From assembly GCF_963422545.1 (NCBI RefSeq), contig NZ_OY730246.1:27600-91599 (forward strand): 64,000 nucleotides of DNA, written 5' to 3'. Each line of letters begins with the position of its first letter. Within the stretch, counting starts at the first letter, position 1. Shown here one piece after another: positions 1-7,731 of this stretch. The notes under the pieces are model-generated. The model had not been told where the DNA came from. It worked only from the letters and a program-made list of their open reading frames with translations, and searched no databases. Origin of the DNA: an uncultured Flavobacterium sp. (lineage in GTDB: Bacteria; Bacteroidota; Bacteroidia; Flavobacteriales; Flavobacteriaceae). The translations under genes were made by a program, and so were the position numbers.

Positions 1-15
1 AAATTGGTTGGTTGT

Positions 16-52
16 AAAGCTGCAATTGTAAAAAGTTGCAGCTTTATTTTTG
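16..52 (+). terminator. Rho-independent terminator of a gene left of the window
   Basis: A 10-bp stem (AAAGCTGCAA, 16-25, pairing with TTGCAGCTTT, 36-45) with a 10-nt loop is followed by ATTTTT. It lies upstream of the DUF1349 gene, so it probably ends a rightward transcript that begins outside the window. Confidence 0.6.
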
Positions 53-102
53 ATTTCTTAAGAGTAAAAAAGCAAAAATGTTTATTGTTAAAAGTAAATG
101 AT

Positions 103-753
103 ATGAAAAAAATTGTACTAAGTGTTTTGGTTTTATTTTTGGCACAAAACCTTTCGGCGCAGACATTAAGTAAAATGCAATGGTTTAATGAACCTGAAAA
201 ATGGGAAATTAAAAACAACGCTTTGATTATGAATGTTACTGCAAATAGCGATTATTGGCGCATTTCGCATTACGGATTCACGGTTGACGATGCGCCATTT
301 TACTACGCAACTTATGGCGGAGAATTTGAAGCTAAAGTAAAACTAACGGGTAATTATATCGCTCGTTTTGACCAAATGGGTTTAATGCTTCGAATTGATG
401 AGAAAAACTATATCAAAACCGGAGTTGAATTTGTGGATGGAAAATTTAATATCAGCACAGTTGTAACGCACGATAAAAGCGATTGGAGTGTTACTACTCT
501 GGATAAAGCACCGCCATTTGTATGGATAAAAGTCGTGAGAAGATTAGATGCTGTTGAGGTTTTCTTTTCGTATGATGATAAAAACTATATTCTGACCAGA
601 AATGCGCCATTGCAGGACAACACGCCAGTTATGGTAGGTTTAATGGCTGCATCACCGGACGGAAAAGGTTTTGAAGCCAAATTTGAGAATTTCAAAGTAG
701 CACACTTACCGGATCAACGCCGATTAGAATGGCTTAAAAATCATCAGGAATAA
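103..753 (+). CDS. Secreted DUF1349 family protein (concanavalin-like fold)
   Basis: A 216-residue protein. I chose the ATG at 103 because it begins a clean signal peptide (MKKIVLSVLVLFLAQNLSAQ, cleavage after residue 20); the open frame runs further upstream only from a TTG. The mature part resembles DUF1349 / 'regulation of enolase protein 1' proteins, a lectin-like beta-sandwich family with motifs such as GLMLRIDEKNYIKTGVEF and a WIKVVRR strand. In other members the fold is thought to bind carbohydrate or act as a small accessory domain, but no catalytic activity can be assigned. It stands alone: a terminator hairpin lies upstream and an AT-rich repeat downstream. The family assignment is fairly firm; the function is unknown. 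Confidence 0.8.
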   Translation: MKKIVLSVLVLFLAQNLSAQTLSKMQWFNEPEKWEIKNNALIMNVTANSDYWRISHYGFTVDDAPFYYATYGGEFEAKVKLTGNYIARFDQMGLMLRIDEKNYIKTGVEFVDGKFNISTVVTHDKSDWSVTTLDKAPPFVWIKVVRRLDAVEVFFSYDDKNYILTRNAPLQDNTPVMVGLMAASPDGKGFEAKFENFKVAHLPDQRRLEWLKNHQE

Positions 754-761
754 TTATTTAA

Positions 762-857
762 TTGTTGATTATCAATTATTAATTGTTAATTGTAAATTGT
801 TGCGTAAAAACCATAGAAATGCAAATTAACAATTAGCCATTTATAATTAACAATTAG
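762..857. repeat. AT-rich inverted repeat of the TTAATTGTTAATT type
   Basis: Copies of TTAATTGTTAATTGTAAATT near 780-798 face ATAATTAACAATTA near 843-856, so the spacer between the DUF1349 gene and the acyltransferase gene can fold back on itself. No gene or clear promoter is visible in it. Confidence 0.5.
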
Positions 858-882
858 AAACTAACCAATTAACCATTTTTTT

Positions 883-2025
883 ATGACGGATATTAAACCA
901 AAAAAACATTATGAAATTTTAGACGGCCTGCGTGGAGTAGCCGCTCTTTTAGTCGTTATTTTCCACATTTTTGAAACTTTTAATGAAGGAAGCCGCTTTA
1001 AGCAAATTATGAATCATGGTTATCTGGCTGTTGATTTCTTCTTTCTATTATCTGGATTTGTTGTGGCGTATGCATATGATGATCGTTGGGGGAAAATGAA
1101 CACATGGGAATTTTACAAACGACGTTTAATCCGTTTACAGCCGATGGTAATTATGGGGATGATTATTGGAGCTTTGTTTTATTATTTTCAGGCTTCAGAT
1201 ACCGTGTTTCCACAAATTGCAGGAATGGAAGTTTGGAAAGTGATTTTAACAATGGTAATCGGATTTACATTACTGCCAATTCCTCCTTCTTTAGAAATAA
1301 GAGGCTGGGGCGAAATGCATCCGTTAAACGGGCCGGCATGGTCGCTTTTCTTCGAGTATATTGCTAATATTCTGTATGCATTATTCTTCCGTAAATTTTC
1401 TAATAAAGTTTTGGGAATCTTTGTTTTAATCTTTGCCGGAATGCTAATTAATTATACTGTTTTTGGACCAAAAGGAGATGTTATTGGCGGCTGGTCATTA
1501 AATCTTGAACAAATGAATGTTGGGTTTACCCGTTTATTATATCCGTTTTTTGCCGGAGTTTTACTTTCCCGTTTAGGAAAATTAATTCATCTAAAAGGTG
1601 CTTTTTGGGTTTGCAGTATTATGATTTTGGTAATATTCAGTATACCAAGAATTGGAGACGAAAATAGTTTATGGATGAATGGTTTATACGAATCATTCTG
1701 TATTATTCTAATATTTCCGTTAATTGTCGCCATTGGAGCGGGAGGAGAGATAAAGAATCCGCTTTCGCTGAAAATATGTAAAGCTTTAGGAGATATTTCG
1801 TATCCAATTTACATCATACATTATCCATTAATTTACTGGTACACAGCTTGGGTATTCGAAAATAAAATTCCTTTAAAAGACGGTTACGTTATAGGAATCG
1901 GAGTTTTAGTTTCCAGTATCGTAATTGCATACTTATGTCTGAAATTCTATGATAAACCAGTACGTAATTGGCTTGGAGGTAAATTTCAAAAAAGAAAACC
2001 CGTTATTGTTGAAATTGCCGAATAA
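883..2025 (+). CDS. Acyltransferase family 3 (OafA/YrhL-like) membrane protein
   Basis: A 380-residue integral membrane protein with about ten hydrophobic segments. The N-terminal motif LDGLRGVAALLVVIFHIFETF (residues 13-33) contains the R and H characteristic of acyltransferase-3 enzymes, and the FLLSGFVVAYAY segment follows. The family moves acetyl or other acyl groups from a cytoplasmic donor to sugars of lipopolysaccharide, capsule, peptidoglycan or antibiotics across the inner membrane. The length fits a single-domain member without a fused SGNH domain. No surface-polysaccharide genes are next to it, so the acceptor cannot be inferred. The ATG at 883 is the only good start. Confidence 0.9.
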   Translation: MTDIKPKKHYEILDGLRGVAALLVVIFHIFETFNEGSRFKQIMNHGYLAVDFFFLLSGFVVAYAYDDRWGKMNTWEFYKRRLIRLQPMVIMGMIIGALFYYFQASDTVFPQIAGMEVWKVILTMVIGFTLLPIPPSLEIRGWGEMHPLNGPAWSLFFEYIANILYALFFRKFSNKVLGIFVLIFAGMLINYTVFGPKGDVIGGWSLNLEQMNVGFTRLLYPFFAGVLLSRLGKLIHLKGAFWVCSIMILVIFSIPRIGDENSLWMNGLYESFCIILIFPLIVAIGAGGEIKNPLSLKICKALGDISYPIYIIHYPLIYWYTAWVFENKIPLKDGYVIGIGVLVSSIVIAYLCLKFYDKPVRNWLGGKFQKRKPVIVEIAE

Positions 2026-2069
2026 CAATATTGAATTTATAATTTTGTTAGTTATAGATATTTAAAAAA

Positions 2070-2270
2070 GGGACAAAGGTTCAAAGTAGCAAAGGTTCAA
2101 AGTATAAACACTAAAAAAAATGTTTTTTAAACCTTGTGTTTATGTACCTCCAAATTTTAGTTATAGTATAGATATAAAAAAAGGGATGAAAACATGAGGT
2201 TTCATCCCTTTTGTATTTAGTTCAATTAGGGAAAACTCTGTCCCTTTGAACCTTTGCCCCTCTGAACCTC
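2070..2270. repeat. Fold-back repeat of the 'AAAGGTTCAAAG' type
   Basis: The left arm, 2070-2102, carries GGGACAAAGGTTCAAAG followed by a second AAAGGTTCAAAG. The right arm, 2239-2270, carries the complementary CCCTTTGAACCTTTG followed by CTCTGAACCTC. The element fills the space between two convergent genes and encloses an ordinary terminator. The same words recur at 39.95-40.03 kb. Confidence 0.6.
2181..2216. terminator. Bidirectional terminator between convergent genes
   Basis: A perfect 11-bp stem (AAGGGATGAAA with TTTCATCCCTT) around a 7-nt loop has A-runs before it and T-rich sequence after it. It can end both the acyltransferase transcript and the leftward reductase transcript. Confidence 0.8.
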
Positions 2271-2279
2271 AATAAAAAC

Positions 2280-3386
2280 TTATTCTAAAACTAATGCACC
2301 TAAAGCTTCTTTACTAAATCCTTTCAATTGATCTGTTTTACCATTTTTGATTTTAGCAACCCAATTTGGATCAGATAAAAGAGGTCTTCCAACAGCAACT
2401 AAATCAAAGTCACCTCTGTCGAAACGTCTGTTTAATTCTTCTAATGAAGTTGGTTCAGAACTTTCTCCTGCAAAAGCGCCAAAGAAATCATTTGAAAGTC
2501 CAACAGAACCTACTGTAATAGTTGGTGCTCCGGTAACTTTTTTAGCCCAACCAGCAAAGTTCAAATCAGAACCTTCAAACTCAGGTTCCCAGAATCTGCG
2601 TTGTGAAGCATGTACAATATCAACCCCGGCATCAACAAGAGGCGTAAGCCAAGCTTCTAATTCCTGAGGATTTTTAGCTAGTTTGTAATTATAATCAGAA
2701 GGTTTAAATTGAGAAAAACGCATGATAACTGCGAAATCATTTCCAACTTGTTTTCTGATTTCTTTTACCACTTCAATAGCAAAACGATTACGTTCCGGCA
2801 AAGTTTTTCCGCCATAGATATCTGTACGTAAATTGGTTTCGGCTCTAAAGAACTGGTCAATTAAATAACCGTGTGCACCGTGAATTTCGATAGTATCAAA
2901 ACCTAATCTTTTAGCATCAGCAGCAGCTTTACCAAAAGCAAGAATTGTATCTTCAATATCTTTTTCAGTCATGGTAACACCATTTCTAAAATCAGGACGG
3001 TTTAAACCGGACGGGCCTTCAAAAGGAACTGGCGGAACCCACCCTGAATGATGATTGTCCATAATTCCCATATGCCAGATTTGTGGTCCCATTTGACCAC
3101 CGGCAGCGTGAACTTCATTAATCACTTTTTTCCATCCTTTTAAAGCTTCATCTCCATAAAAGTGAGGTACATTAGCATCATTTGATGATGAAGGTCTGTC
3201 GATAACAGTTCCTTCAGATAATATTAAACCAACTTCGCCTTCAGCTCTTTTTTGATAGTAAGAAGCTACGTCTTCAGTTGGTACTCCGTTTGGAGAAAAT
3301 GAGCGCGTCATTGGCGCCATTACGATTCGGTTTTTAAGATTTAACGTTTTTAAGTTAAATGGCGAAAACAGGTTGTTTGTACTCAT
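2280..3386 (-). CDS. Old Yellow Enzyme family alkene reductase (NADH:flavin oxidoreductase)
   Basis: A 368-residue TIM-barrel FMN enzyme with no signal peptide, so cytoplasmic. Family landmarks are the N-terminal FSPFNLKTLNLKNRIVMAPMTR, the substrate-binding histidine pair in IEIHGAHGYLIDQF, the NLRTDIYGG loop and the C-terminal phosphate-binding VAVGRPLLSDPNW. These enzymes use NAD(P)H to reduce activated C=C bonds (enals, enones, maleimides) and some nitro compounds, and are usually detoxifying. Its start is 6 bp after the stop of the ArsR-type regulator gene, so the two are an operon and the regulator probably senses a reactive electrophile. The exact substrate is unknown. Confidence 0.93.
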   Translation of the reverse strand: MSTNNLFSPFNLKTLNLKNRIVMAPMTRSFSPNGVPTEDVASYYQKRAEGEVGLILSEGTVIDRPSSSNDANVPHFYGDEALKGWKKVINEVHAAGGQMGPQIWHMGIMDNHHSGWVPPVPFEGPSGLNRPDFRNGVTMTEKDIEDTILAFGKAAADAKRLGFDTIEIHGAHGYLIDQFFRAETNLRTDIYGGKTLPERNRFAIEVVKEIRKQVGNDFAVIMRFSQFKPSDYNYKLAKNPQELEAWLTPLVDAGVDIVHASQRRFWEPEFEGSDLNFAGWAKKVTGAPTITVGSVGLSNDFFGAFAGESSEPTSLEELNRRFDRGDFDLVAVGRPLLSDPNWVAKIKNGKTDQLKGFSKEALGALVLE

Positions 3387-3392
3387 AGTAAT

Positions 3393-3695
3393 TTACAAAT
3401 TAGATTGGATTAATTTACTGAGTGCTTCAAAGGCACCTTCGTTACGTTTATAATAGGTCCATTGACCAACGCGTTTAGATTCTATAAATCCTGCACGTTG
3501 CAAAATAGACAAGTATTCAGAAACTGTTGATTGCGTCAAGCCGGCTTTGGCTTGTATTTGACCCACGCAAACTCCGTGTTCAAATCCGCCATGTTCGAGC
3601 TGACCGGGAAAGTTTATTTCGGGGTCTTTTAACCATTCCAGCATTTGCAATCTGGACTTATTAGACAATGCTTTAAAGATTTCTATATTTTCCAT
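3393..3695 (-). CDS. ArsR-type winged-helix regulator of the reductase operon
   Basis: A 100-residue winged helix-turn-helix protein. The recognition region is VGQIQAKAGLTQSTVSEYLSILQRAGFIESKR, followed by the wing (VGQWTYYKR). It has few cysteines (one in HGVCVGQ) and no CXC metal motif, so a metal sensor is unlikely; ArsR-like repressors paired with Old Yellow Enzymes or quinone reductases usually respond to electrophiles. It is the first gene of a two-gene operon. A palindrome lies inside its promoter immediately upstream of the ATG, which points to autorepression. The first ATG is the only start giving a full-length domain. Confidence 0.9.
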   Translation of the reverse strand: MENIEIFKALSNKSRLQMLEWLKDPEINFPGQLEHGGFEHGVCVGQIQAKAGLTQSTVSEYLSILQRAGFIESKRVGQWTYYKRNEGAFEALSKLIQSNL

Positions 3696-3699
3696 GATG

Positions 3700-3729
3700 C
3701 AAATATATCGACTTTTCCCGATATATCAA
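3700..3729 (-). promoter_or_regulatory. Promoter with embedded operator of the ArsR/reductase operon
   Basis: On the minus strand a -33 TTG (3729-3727) is separated by 19 bp from a -7 TATATTTG (3707-3700), matching the Flavobacterium consensus. The inverted repeat ATATATCG (3703-3710) / CGATATAT (3719-3726) lies between and across these boxes. The -7 box ends only 4 bp before the ATG, so the message would be leaderless or nearly so. Confidence 0.6.
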
Positions 3730-3816
3730 TTAAGGAAAAAATATTTAGCAAAAATTTAAGAGAGGGGAGAGAATTAGAAATAAAATTGTTTGCAAAAATA
3801 TATTGAAAGAAGTATT

Positions 3817-3824
3817 TATATTTG
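3817..3824 (+). promoter_or_regulatory. Possible -7 box (TATATTTG)
   Basis: TATATTTG matches TAnnTTTG and lies 60 bp upstream of the small membrane protein gene. A TTTG at 3789-3792 is 24 bp upstream, slightly too far for the usual spacing, so the assignment is tentative. Confidence 0.35.
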
Positions 3825-3884
3825 TCTTTAAAATGGTTGATTTTTTTGAAGCAAAAAACAGCCTCAATTTTAAGACAATAGAAA

Positions 3885-4307
3885 ATGAAGTACGTGATTT
3901 CGGAAGAAAAAAAGGCAATAGAAATTAAAAAAAATAGAAATTTTATGTTTCTATATTATGGAGGTGGAATTGTAATTGCCATACTTGGTCTTTTATCAAA
4001 ATTCAGTTCATTGCCTATTGAAAATTTATTGTTTTTCTTTGGAATAATTTTACTCAGCCCCTTTGCTTTTTTCTATTTTGATCGAAATTTTAAGCGAAAG
4101 CTAAATTTTGAATATGAATTTTTAGGAAAAAAATTAGTAATTACAGAAAATGACAAAAATGAGATTAAAGAATTAGAATCTATTATTTCATTGAGTAAAG
4201 TTCCTCAGGCACACAAAATTATATCTAATAAAGGAACCTTTTACATTTTAGATTGGGTTGAAAATAAAGAAGATTTAATAAAAGAAATCGAGCAGAAAAT
4301 CTTGTAA
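3885..4307 (+). CDS. Small membrane protein of unknown function
   Basis: A 140-residue protein I do not recognise. It has a charged cytoplasmic-looking N-terminus, two hydrophobic segments (about residues 22-41 and 48-66), and a hydrophilic C-terminal half rich in Lys and Glu. This two-helix hairpin plus soluble tail resembles the bacterial PH-like/YcxB-type architecture and the proteins at 4912 and 5537, but I cannot show homology. No operon partner is evident: the next gene is 95 bp away. Confidence 0.7.
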   Translation: MKYVISEEKKAIEIKKNRNFMFLYYGGGIVIAILGLLSKFSSLPIENLLFFFGIILLSPFAFFYFDRNFKRKLNFEYEFLGKKLVITENDKNEIKELESIISLSKVPQAHKIISNKGTFYILDWVENKEDLIKEIEQKIL

Positions 4308-4402
4308 TATTTGCATGATATTTTAACTCAATATAATTTAGAAAATAGAGAATAAAAAATAATCCAGATAGCCCCAATTTATCTAAATAAACTTAATCAA
4401 TT

Positions 4403-4903
4403 ATGAAAAAAACTTTACTTATTTTAGGATTCTTATGTTGTGTAATAACCAGCTCAAAAGCTCAGGTTGTTGGAGTTGAAGTAGGAGATATTGCTCCTGA
4501 AATTGATCTTCCGGATACAAAAGGAAGTAATGTTGTACTTTCTTCTTTTAGAGGAGAATTAGTTCTGGTTGATTTTTGGGCATCCTGGTGCGGACCATGT
4601 GCAAAAGAACATGCAGAATTGATAAAATTATACAATACTTATCCTGATAAGTTTACTATTTACAGTGTTTCTATGGATACTAAAAAACCGCTTTGGTTAG
4701 GAGCAATCGCCAAACAAAAACTTCCGTGGACACAAGTAAGTGATTTAAAATATTGGAAATCTCCAGTTGTTAACGATTATATGCTTCAATCTGTTCCGTT
4801 AAATTTTTTAATAGATAAAAACGGAATTATTCTAGCCAAAAATATTCGCGGAAATGCCCTGAATGAAATGGTGAAAAGCTTGTTGACTCCGCAACAAAAC
4901 TAG
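4403..4903 (+). CDS. TlpA-like thiol:disulfide oxidoreductase (thioredoxin fold)
   Basis: A 166-residue exported thioredoxin-like protein. The signal peptide (residues 1-20, ending SSKAQ) is followed by GDIAPEIDLPDTKGSNVVLSSFRG and the active site WASWCGPC with Cys63 and Cys66. The cis-proline loop is in SVPLNFLIDKNG. TlpA/ResA-type proteins act in the periplasm, reducing disulfides for cytochrome c maturation or metallochaperones. No cytochrome genes are nearby. The 4912 gene starts 8 bp after the stop, so the two may be co-transcribed. Confidence 0.9.
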   Translation: MKKTLLILGFLCCVITSSKAQVVGVEVGDIAPEIDLPDTKGSNVVLSSFRGELVLVDFWASWCGPCAKEHAELIKLYNTYPDKFTIYSVSMDTKKPLWLGAIAKQKLPWTQVSDLKYWKSPVVNDYMLQSVPLNFLIDKNGIILAKNIRGNALNEMVKSLLTPQQN

Positions 4904-4911
4904 AAATTTTA

Positions 4912-5388
4912 ATGACTTCAAAACTTAGTTTGTCAGAATTCCGCACAAGATTACAAAACAACACAGAAATTGGTTCTCCAAAACTAAAACTGGGTCCATT
5001 TAGTATTTTTACCTTATTTGATGGAACTTCAAAGCTTTTTTATGGTCTTTTTGATGATAAAAGTTTTCGCTTGACAATGAATTCCACAATGTCACCAACA
5101 TTTTTCATCATCAAAGGAAGATACAAAATCACCAATAGAACACTTGCAGTCAATTATAATATTGAACCTAGTCCAAAGTTTTATTTAACTTGGATAAAAT
5201 GGGTTCCAATTTTTGCTGGAGTTACAATGAATTTATTATTAATATTTTCTGAAGAAGTGCCGAAGGAGCTATATATACTTGTGAATATTGTCATCGTATT
5301 TATAATTTTCTACTCAAGATGGGATACAAAACATAAAAGAAAAAATATGGAGCAGAAGTTTATTAAAATTTTTGAGATTATAGAATAA
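4912..5388 (+). CDS. Two-helix membrane protein, first of a tandem paralogous pair
   Basis: A 158-residue protein of unknown function. Residues 1-24 (MTSKLSLSEFRTRLQNNTEI followed by GSPK) are almost identical to those of the downstream gene. A predicted beta-rich stretch with GLFDDKSFRL and NSTMSPTFFIIKG follows, then two hydrophobic helices (about residues 98-115 and 120-138) and a basic tail (KHKRKNMEQKF). The layout resembles a soluble PH-like domain anchored by a hairpin. It starts 8 bp after the thioredoxin-like gene, suggesting one transcript. Confidence 0.75.
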   Translation: MTSKLSLSEFRTRLQNNTEIGSPKLKLGPFSIFTLFDGTSKLFYGLFDDKSFRLTMNSTMSPTFFIIKGRYKITNRTLAVNYNIEPSPKFYLTWIKWVPIFAGVTMNLLLIFSEEVPKELYILVNIVIVFIIFYSRWDTKHKRKNMEQKFIKIFEIIE

Positions 5389-5536
5389 TCTAAATGCCTA
5401 GCTTTGGAAGAATCTTCAAAACTGCGTGCTTTTCAATTTTTATCAAAGTTTAAGCTTTGAAAAAGATTATTCTTGAAAAATGAAAACAAAAGAAAATCTG
5501 AAGCAAATTTGCTTAACCTATCAATAAAGTATTTTA

Positions 5537-6007
5537 ATGACTTCAAAACTTAGTTTGTCAGAATTCCGTACAAGATTACAAAGTAACACAGAAATTGGCT
5601 CTCCAAAAGCGTCATTAGGTCAGGTTAGAGTTTTTCCTATAAGTGGTGCAATAAAACCTTTTTACGGACTTTTTGATGATAAAACTTTTCGTTTAACTGT
5701 AAATTCGATAGCATCACCAACATTTTATGTTGTAAAAGGAGAATATAAGAACATTAATAATACACTTAAAGTTGATTACAGTGTTGAACCAAATAATAAA
5801 TTTCAATTAATTTGGGCAAGATTTTCTCCAATAGTTCTTATACTGGCAATTAATATATTTTTTCTTTTTTTTGCAAGAGGACTTAGGCGAGCGTCAACAA
5901 TTGTCAATTTGTTTTTACTTTTTATGGCTTTCTATTCGAGATGGAAAGAAGAGAAAAAGAGAAAAAAACTGGAACAAAAGTTTGTTAGCATTTTTGAAAT
6001 TAAATAA
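5537..6007 (+). CDS. Two-helix membrane protein, second of a tandem paralogous pair
   Basis: A 156-residue paralogue of the protein at 4912. The shared landmarks are the N-terminal 24 residues, YGLFDDKTFRLTVNS, ASPTFYVVKGEYK, two hydrophobic helices in the C-terminal half and a basic tail (KEEKKRKKLEQKF). Over the first 70 nt the two genes differ at only a handful of positions; afterwards similarity drops to scattered residues. Its last codons overlap the 3' end of the oppositely oriented chromate transporter gene by 8 bp. The function is unknown. Confidence 0.75.
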   Translation: MTSKLSLSEFRTRLQSNTEIGSPKASLGQVRVFPISGAIKPFYGLFDDKTFRLTVNSIASPTFYVVKGEYKNINNTLKVDYSVEPNNKFQLIWARFSPIVLILAINIFFLFFARGLRRASTIVNLFLLFMAFYSRWKEEKKRKKLEQKFVSIFEIK

Positions 6008-7160
6008 GCTTTATCAATATCCCTAAAGCAGCAGCAACAATTATAATTACCGGTTCTTGAATTTTCTTTATATAAAGCAAAGCAAGAACGGTAATAATTG
6101 CAATTAATAGCGTTGGAATATCTATTATAGTTCGGGAAGCAATTACAAAAACAGAGCCTACTAACGCGCCAACAACGGCAGCAGTGATACCATCAACAAA
6201 TGCTTTTATTGAAGTATTGTCTGCAATTTTATGAAAATAAGGAGCCAGTGCAATAGTAAACAAATAACAAGGCAAAAACGTAGCCAGAGCCGCAACCAAA
6301 GCGCCTAAAAATCCGTTAACGAGATAACCAATAAAACCTACTGTAATTACTACAGGTCCGGGCGTAATCATTGCCACTGCAACAGAATCAAGAAATTGTT
6401 GCTCTGTTAACCAATGATTTTCGGTTACAACACCTGAATGTAAAAAAGGTACGATGGCTAGTCCGCTGCCAAATACAAATGTTCCCGCCTTAGCAAAGAA
6501 AATGGCGATTTTTGTTAGAGTTGAGCTTTCATAGTTCCAAAAGGAAATTTGCAAAAACAAAACTGAGTTTATAGCTCTTAAATTCAGCCATTTTGGTCGT
6601 GCTTTTATAATCATGTATAAAAAACCTACTGCAATAAACAGCAAAACAGGCTCCTGTTGTGTTACAAAAGTTACGGTTAATGTAGTAAGGAAAAACAACC
6701 ATAACAGCCAATTTGCCTGCAAAGATTGAAAACTAAATTTGCCAATAGATTTCACCGTAAGTTTATAAGAGCTTATTGCGATAATACCAATAACGGCAGC
6801 GCCTACACCGTAAAAAACGGCTTGAATCCAGGATAAACCACCATATAATTTGTAGACAATTCCCAGAAGCACAACCATTATAAATGAAGGCAATACAAAT
6901 GCAAATCCGGCTAAAGTTGCGCCTAAAATTCTATAATGCACAAAACCCAGATATATTCCTAATTGAGCCGCTAACGGCCCCGGAGCTAATTGTGCTAAAG
7001 CTAATCCTTGTTTGTATTCTTCCTCTGATATCCATTTTCGGTTTTCGACTAAATCTTTATGCATATAACCTACAAGCGCAACCGGACCACCAAAACCAAT
7101 AGTGCCTAATTTCAGAAAGTATAAAGTTAATTCTCTTAACGTATATTTTGAATTTGTCAT
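6000..7160 (-). CDS. chrA: Chromate transporter ChrA (long-chain, two CHR domains)
   Basis: A 386-residue inner-membrane protein with two homologous halves, the usual long-chain ChrA size. The N-terminal half has FLKLGTIGFGGPVALVGYMH and the LAQLAPGPLAAQLGIYLG motif; the C-terminal half repeats the pattern with GTFVFGSGLAIVPFL and MITPGPVVITVGFIGY. ChrA proteins export chromate using the proton-motive force. The gene is last in a leftward operon, 14 bp after a small barrel-like protein and downstream of a ChrB-domain regulator, which strongly supports a chromate role. Its 3' end overlaps the convergent gene at 5537 by 8 bp. Confidence 0.95.
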   Translation of the reverse strand: MTNSKYTLRELTLYFLKLGTIGFGGPVALVGYMHKDLVENRKWISEEEYKQGLALAQLAPGPLAAQLGIYLGFVHYRILGATLAGFAFVLPSFIMVVLLGIVYKLYGGLSWIQAVFYGVGAAVIGIIAISSYKLTVKSIGKFSFQSLQANWLLWLFFLTTLTVTFVTQQEPVLLFIAVGFLYMIIKARPKWLNLRAINSVLFLQISFWNYESSTLTKIAIFFAKAGTFVFGSGLAIVPFLHSGVVTENHWLTEQQFLDSVAVAMITPGPVVITVGFIGYLVNGFLGALVAALATFLPCYLFTIALAPYFHKIADNTSIKAFVDGITAAVVGALVGSVFVIASRTIIDIPTLLIAIITVLALLYIKKIQEPVIIIVAAALGILIKLI

Positions 7161-7174
7161 AATTGAAGATGTTT

Positions 7175-7675
7175 TTAAAAGGCAATTCCAAATTGAAAAC
7201 CAACCGTAAAAGTAGCAGGATGATCGTTACCAAATCTAACCGGAAGAGGTACAGCAACAAAATAACTACAATTGTCGCTTTTTAGAACCGTTTTATTGAT
7301 TACAGGCGTTATACCATATCTTCCGCTGCTTTCAAATGCTGCACGTCCGGCAAAAGTATAACCATCTCCTAAAGCGACTAAAATGCCGGGATGAAACAAT
7401 ATATTGGTCACTTTATCATGACCATCTTCGGCTTTTATATTGGGAACTATTTCAAAAGAGAAACCTATTTTTGAGCTTTTCCAGATGTTAATTCCCGTTG
7501 GAAAACCTATAGCATAATAATCTCTGAAATTTAAGGTAGTTTGTTCATTACTAACAGTTACGATAGGATGAAGAATACCAAAATATCCCGTAATTTTAGG
7601 ATAAGTGGTTTGGGCAAAATGTGGTGTGCTTAATAAAAATAATACTAAAATAATAAAAGGTTTCAACGAATTCAT
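7175..7675 (-). CDS. Small exported barrel-like protein in the chromate operon
   Basis: A 166-residue protein with a signal peptide (residues 1-21, ending PHFAQ). The mature part alternates polar and hydrophobic residues as in outer-membrane beta-strands and ends in FTVGFQFGIAF, with the C-terminal aromatic typical of barrel proteins. I do not recognise a named family. It lies between the ChrB/AraC regulator gene and chrA, 14 bp from chrA, so it probably serves chromate tolerance, perhaps as an outer-membrane component. It could instead be a periplasmic beta-sandwich. Confidence 0.7.
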   Translation of the reverse strand: MNSLKPFIILVLFLLSTPHFAQTTYPKITGYFGILHPIVTVSNEQTTLNFRDYYAIGFPTGINIWKSSKIGFSFEIVPNIKAEDGHDKVTNILFHPGILVALGDGYTFAGRAAFESSGRYGITPVINKTVLKSDNCSYFVAVPLPVRFGNDHPATFTVGFQFGIAF

Positions 7676-7731
7676 AATAGTTTGGTTTTATAAAACAAAA
7701 CTATCAAGACTTGAAAACTATAAATAGAACG

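Noticed and set aside
5443..5460. A TCAAAG/CTTTGA hairpin as terminator between the paralogues
   Set aside because: The stem is only 6 bp and is followed by A-rich, not T-rich, sequence on the coding strand.
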